Of a DNA stretch of 35,345 bases, positions 33,133 through 35,345 are shown one piece after another (the stretch's first letter is position 1; each line of letters opens with the position of its first letter). The position numbers were made by a program, and so were the translations under genes. Below the pieces are notes generated by a model. That model did no database searches. It had not been told where the DNA came from and saw only the letters and a program-made list of their open reading frames with translations. The stretch spans positions 1-35,345 of the forward strand of contig QKDR01000157.1 in assembly GCA_003252515.1 (NCBI GenBank), read 5' to 3'. The stretch comes from Candidatus Delongbacteria bacterium. GTDB lineage: Bacteria; UBA4055.

Positions 33133-35341
33133 TTTTGAGATCTCCTTTTAATGAATTATCATTTTGTATATCTGCAGGGAAACTGATCTTGAAACTTGTC
33201 CCCTCCCCTTTAATTGTTTTTACGGATATGAACCCGTCGTAAATATCCACAATACTTTTCACTATGCTCAAACCGAGCCCCTGCCCTTCTCCGGCTTCCT
33301 TTGTTGTATAAAAAGCTTCAAATGCTTTTTCAGTCTGTTCTTCCGTCATTCCTGAACCGTTGTCGGAAACTTCAATGTACATTCTTCCCGACTCTAAACC
33401 TGTTCTTATCTTTATCAATCCTTCGCCGGGATCAAGCTCTCTGTCCTTTATCGCATCTCTTGCGTTAGTCAGCAGATTTATCATTATCTGTGCCATTTCC
33501 TGATAATTGCATTTTAGGGGTGGTATAGAAGGGTCAAGCTCCAACTCAATAGTAGCGTTGTATTTCAGACTGTTCCTGATAATGATGAGAACGTCCGATA
33601 TTATATCATTTACAAGATTATCCCTGGTCTCCCTGTTAAAATGAGTTATCTTTGAAGTACTGGAAACTATCTGATCAATAAGTTCCACAGATTTTTTGTT
33701 ACTTATTATCAGGCTTTTTATATCATTGAACAGCTTTGTCACTCTATGCTTTTCAATAAGACTCTTTATTCCCGACACTCCCGCGTGTTTATTTTTATTC
33801 AGCCTGATGAGATCATATATAAACAGTGCCAGATCATTCATACACAAACGGATATTATCCATAGAAAGCTTGATAACTTGAGCGGGATTTTTTATCTCGT
33901 GTGTTATACCTGCGACCATAGTACCAAGCGATACAAGTTTGTCCATACGGGCAGCTTCTTTCTCGGTCTTTCTAAGTTTTTCATTGGATTCATTAAGTTC
34001 TTTTCTGGTTTTTTCTATCTCCTCGGAAAGTTTCAGGTTAAGTCTTTCTATCTCACCTGAGTAATTCGTAAGAAGCTCTTCATTCTTTGATTTTAATGCA
34101 TAAGCCCTATATGCAAAGTACGATAGACCGGCAATAAGAACAAAAAGGATAATAAAGAAATTATTGATCTGTCTCTGCTTGTCTATCTGAAGCCTTTTTA
34201 TCTCATTATCCCTTATAAGTGAAGAATTCTGTTTTTCTTTCTGGGAAAGTTCGTATTTTGCTGTGATCTCCTGAATCTCTCTCTGTTTTGATTCTGTTGA
34301 TATAATTTCCTCAATGTTCCTGAAATTCTGGAGGTTCAAAAAAGCTGACCGGTAATCTCCTTTCGCCGAATCAATTTTCGAAATATATAAATAATTGTCC
34401 CTTACCAAAGTCGGGACCTCCATCTTTGCCGCAGATTTTATACTTTTATCCAGATATTTTACCGCAAGACTGTAATTTCTTTTGTAATAATACGCTTTTC
34501 CGAAGTTATGATCGTTTAGAGCGAGTCCGAGAATATCTGAACCCGCACTAAAAATACTGCTCGATCTCTTTAGATAATCCAGGGCTTTATTGTAATTCCC
34601 GTTCTCGATCTCGATAGAGGCCATGTTATTTAAAATTATAGCTACTTTGGATTCGTCTTTTTCAGAAGAATAAATGTTAAGCGCCTTTTCAAACGTTTCC
34701 AGCGCCTGATCATACTCCTGCTTGTTGAATTGTGTTGTCGCTATATTATTATATGTTCTGGCGATCTCTTTGAGCTTGTTCCTTTTCTGAAACACTTTAA
34801 GCGCACTTTTATAGTATTCCAGAGCTCTTGAGTAATCTTTAATTTCGTCGTATACAACTCCGAGTTCATTACTTATGTCTGCTTCTTTTAATTCGTCTCC
34901 AAGAGATTTGGCAATATCTGAAGCTTTATAGAAAAATATTGTTGCTGTTTTATAGTCCGACAGATAATAAAAAACCCCTCCCAGCTGTTTGCAGTTCTCA
35001 TACAGGTAATTTACATCTTTTAACTGTTCTGCCTTGATCATTGAATTCTTATATTCTTCAGCCGCTTTTCTGTAATTCCCGTTCTGATATAAAATATCTC
35101 CGTAAACAAATCTGGCTTTCATCAGAATTGAAGGTTCGTTATTCTTCTCGCCGAATTCTACAGCTTTTTGTATGAAACTTCTTGAAAGAGAATCGTTATC
35201 AATATAGATCGAATCCGCTAAAGCGATCATTTTTTCATATTTCTGCCTTCCCGAATAATTCTTCAGGATATCATCGTAAGAGTCAGCCGCGGAGAATAAG
35301 ACCGCAGAAATGATCATCAGTATCGCAGGGGAAAATCGCAT
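33125..35341 (-). CDS. TPR-containing sensor histidine kinase
   Basis: A 738-residue membrane kinase. A signal peptide (1-18) leads to a periplasmic region with about seven tetratricopeptide repeats (about 75-340; for example NELGVVYDEIKDYSRALEYY and NNIATTQFNKQEYDQALETF). One membrane helix follows (393-411, NNFFIILFVLIAGLSYFAY), then a coiled coil (415-470), a HisKA domain with phospho-acceptor His481 (MVAGITHEIKNPAQ) and a HATPase domain with INLLTNARDAI, VSDNGSGM, FYTTKEAG and GQGLGLSIV. Kinases of this plan probably sense protein or envelope signals through the TPRs. No response regulator lies beside it; two others occur elsewhere in the window. The ATG at 35341 is 4 bases from the edge and is supported by the signal peptide that follows it, though the promoter is outside. 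Confidence 0.94.
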   Translation of the reverse strand: MRFSPAILMIISAVLFSAADSYDDILKNYSGRQKYEKMIALADSIYIDNDSLSRSFIQKAVEFGEKNNEPSILMKARFVYGDILYQNGNYRKAAEEYKNSMIKAEQLKDVNYLYENCKQLGGVFYYLSDYKTATIFFYKASDIAKSLGDELKEADISNELGVVYDEIKDYSRALEYYKSALKVFQKRNKLKEIARTYNNIATTQFNKQEYDQALETFEKALNIYSSEKDESKVAIILNNMASIEIENGNYNKALDYLKRSSSIFSAGSDILGLALNDHNFGKAYYYKRNYSLAVKYLDKSIKSAAKMEVPTLVRDNYLYISKIDSAKGDYRSAFLNLQNFRNIEEIISTESKQREIQEITAKYELSQKEKQNSSLIRDNEIKRLQIDKQRQINNFFIILFVLIAGLSYFAYRAYALKSKNEELLTNYSGEIERLNLKLSEEIEKTRKELNESNEKLRKTEKEAARMDKLVSLGTMVAGITHEIKNPAQVIKLSMDNIRLCMNDLALFIYDLIRLNKNKHAGVSGIKSLIEKHRVTKLFNDIKSLIISNKKSVELIDQIVSSTSKITHFNRETRDNLVNDIISDVLIIIRNSLKYNATIELELDPSIPPLKCNYQEMAQIMINLLTNARDAIKDRELDPGEGLIKIRTGLESGRMYIEVSDNGSGMTEEQTEKAFEAFYTTKEAGEGQGLGLSIVKSIVDIYDGFISVKTIKGEGTSFKISFPADIQNDNSLKGDLKNV

Positions 35342-35345
35342 GTTC

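Noticed and set aside
1-35345. tRNA/rRNA genes, CRISPR arrays, insertion sequences, phage or defence genes
   Set aside because: I found no cloverleaf-like tRNA, rRNA signature, regularly spaced repeats, transposase or integrase motifs in the gaps or genes.

Overview
The window carries about 24 protein-coding genes packed at high density, with no rRNA, tRNA, CRISPR array, transposase or phage gene that I can see. It reads as chromosomal housekeeping DNA from a Gram-negative, moderately AT-rich bacterium. Outer-membrane and periplasmic proteins (an Omp85-type barrel, a lipoprotein, exported TPR proteins), a stand-alone DUF4159 protein and a GlmU-like nucleotidyltransferase of the Bacteroidetes type point to the FCB group. 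Most genes have clear Shine-Dalgarno sequences (GGAGG-like), and the promoters I can read are of ordinary -35/-10 type rather than the Bacteroidetes TAnnTTTG type. This favours an uncultured FCB lineage outside Bacteroidetes proper (Delongbacteria, Cloacimonetes or similar). That placement is inference only.

Layout from left to right. (1) 2-3370, + strand: an AT-rich unknown membrane-type ORF cut by the window edge, then mnmA (tRNA 2-thiolation) and uvrC (excision repair), joined by short overlaps. (2) 3467-4639: a lipoprotein with repeated YxYxN motifs and its own promoter. (3) 8884-4698, - strand: metF-metH, the one-carbon/methionine pair. (4) 9034-13748, + strand: an MFS transporter overlapping an exported S9D glutamyl-endopeptidase-like peptidase, then an exported TPR protein.

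(5) 24691-13734, - strand: a promoter followed by ten genes with overlaps or gaps of at most 14 bases. The order is HD-GYP response regulator, DUF4159 protein, TrmH-type RNA methyltransferase, DAHP synthase, SpoIID-domain protein, RodA, GlmU-like nucleotidyltransferase, C-terminal processing protease, a response regulator with a Cys-rich output domain, and a PfkB-family kinase. The run mixes cyclic-di-GMP signalling, cell-wall elongation and processing, aromatic biosynthesis and RNA modification. (6) 26049-24841, - strand: two nitroreductases. (7) 26090-27326, + strand, divergent from the nitroreductases: purC plus a small STAS protein.

(8) 27344-30131, + strand: a complete transcription unit (promoter, two genes, terminator) encoding the two halves of the eukaryotic-type bifunctional lysine-ketoglutarate reductase/saccharopine dehydrogenase. 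(9) 30172-31298: a small Omp85-type barrel with its own promoter and a perfect bidirectional terminator. (10) 35341-31297, - strand: a TPR sensor histidine kinase, a Xaa-Pro aminopeptidase, an IscU/NifU-like scaffold protein and a DUF1858 CxxC protein, ending at the same terminator.

Four promoters share an almost identical architecture, TTGATT, 16-18 bases, TATATT, and a fifth differs only in the -35 (TTGCAT). This gives an internally consistent housekeeping promoter consensus for the organism. I found no clearly new defence or mobile system. The most unusual items are the split saccharopine unit, the four-Cys output domain on a response regulator, the IscU-like protein in which the third cluster cysteine is histidine, and the ten-gene signalling and envelope operon.
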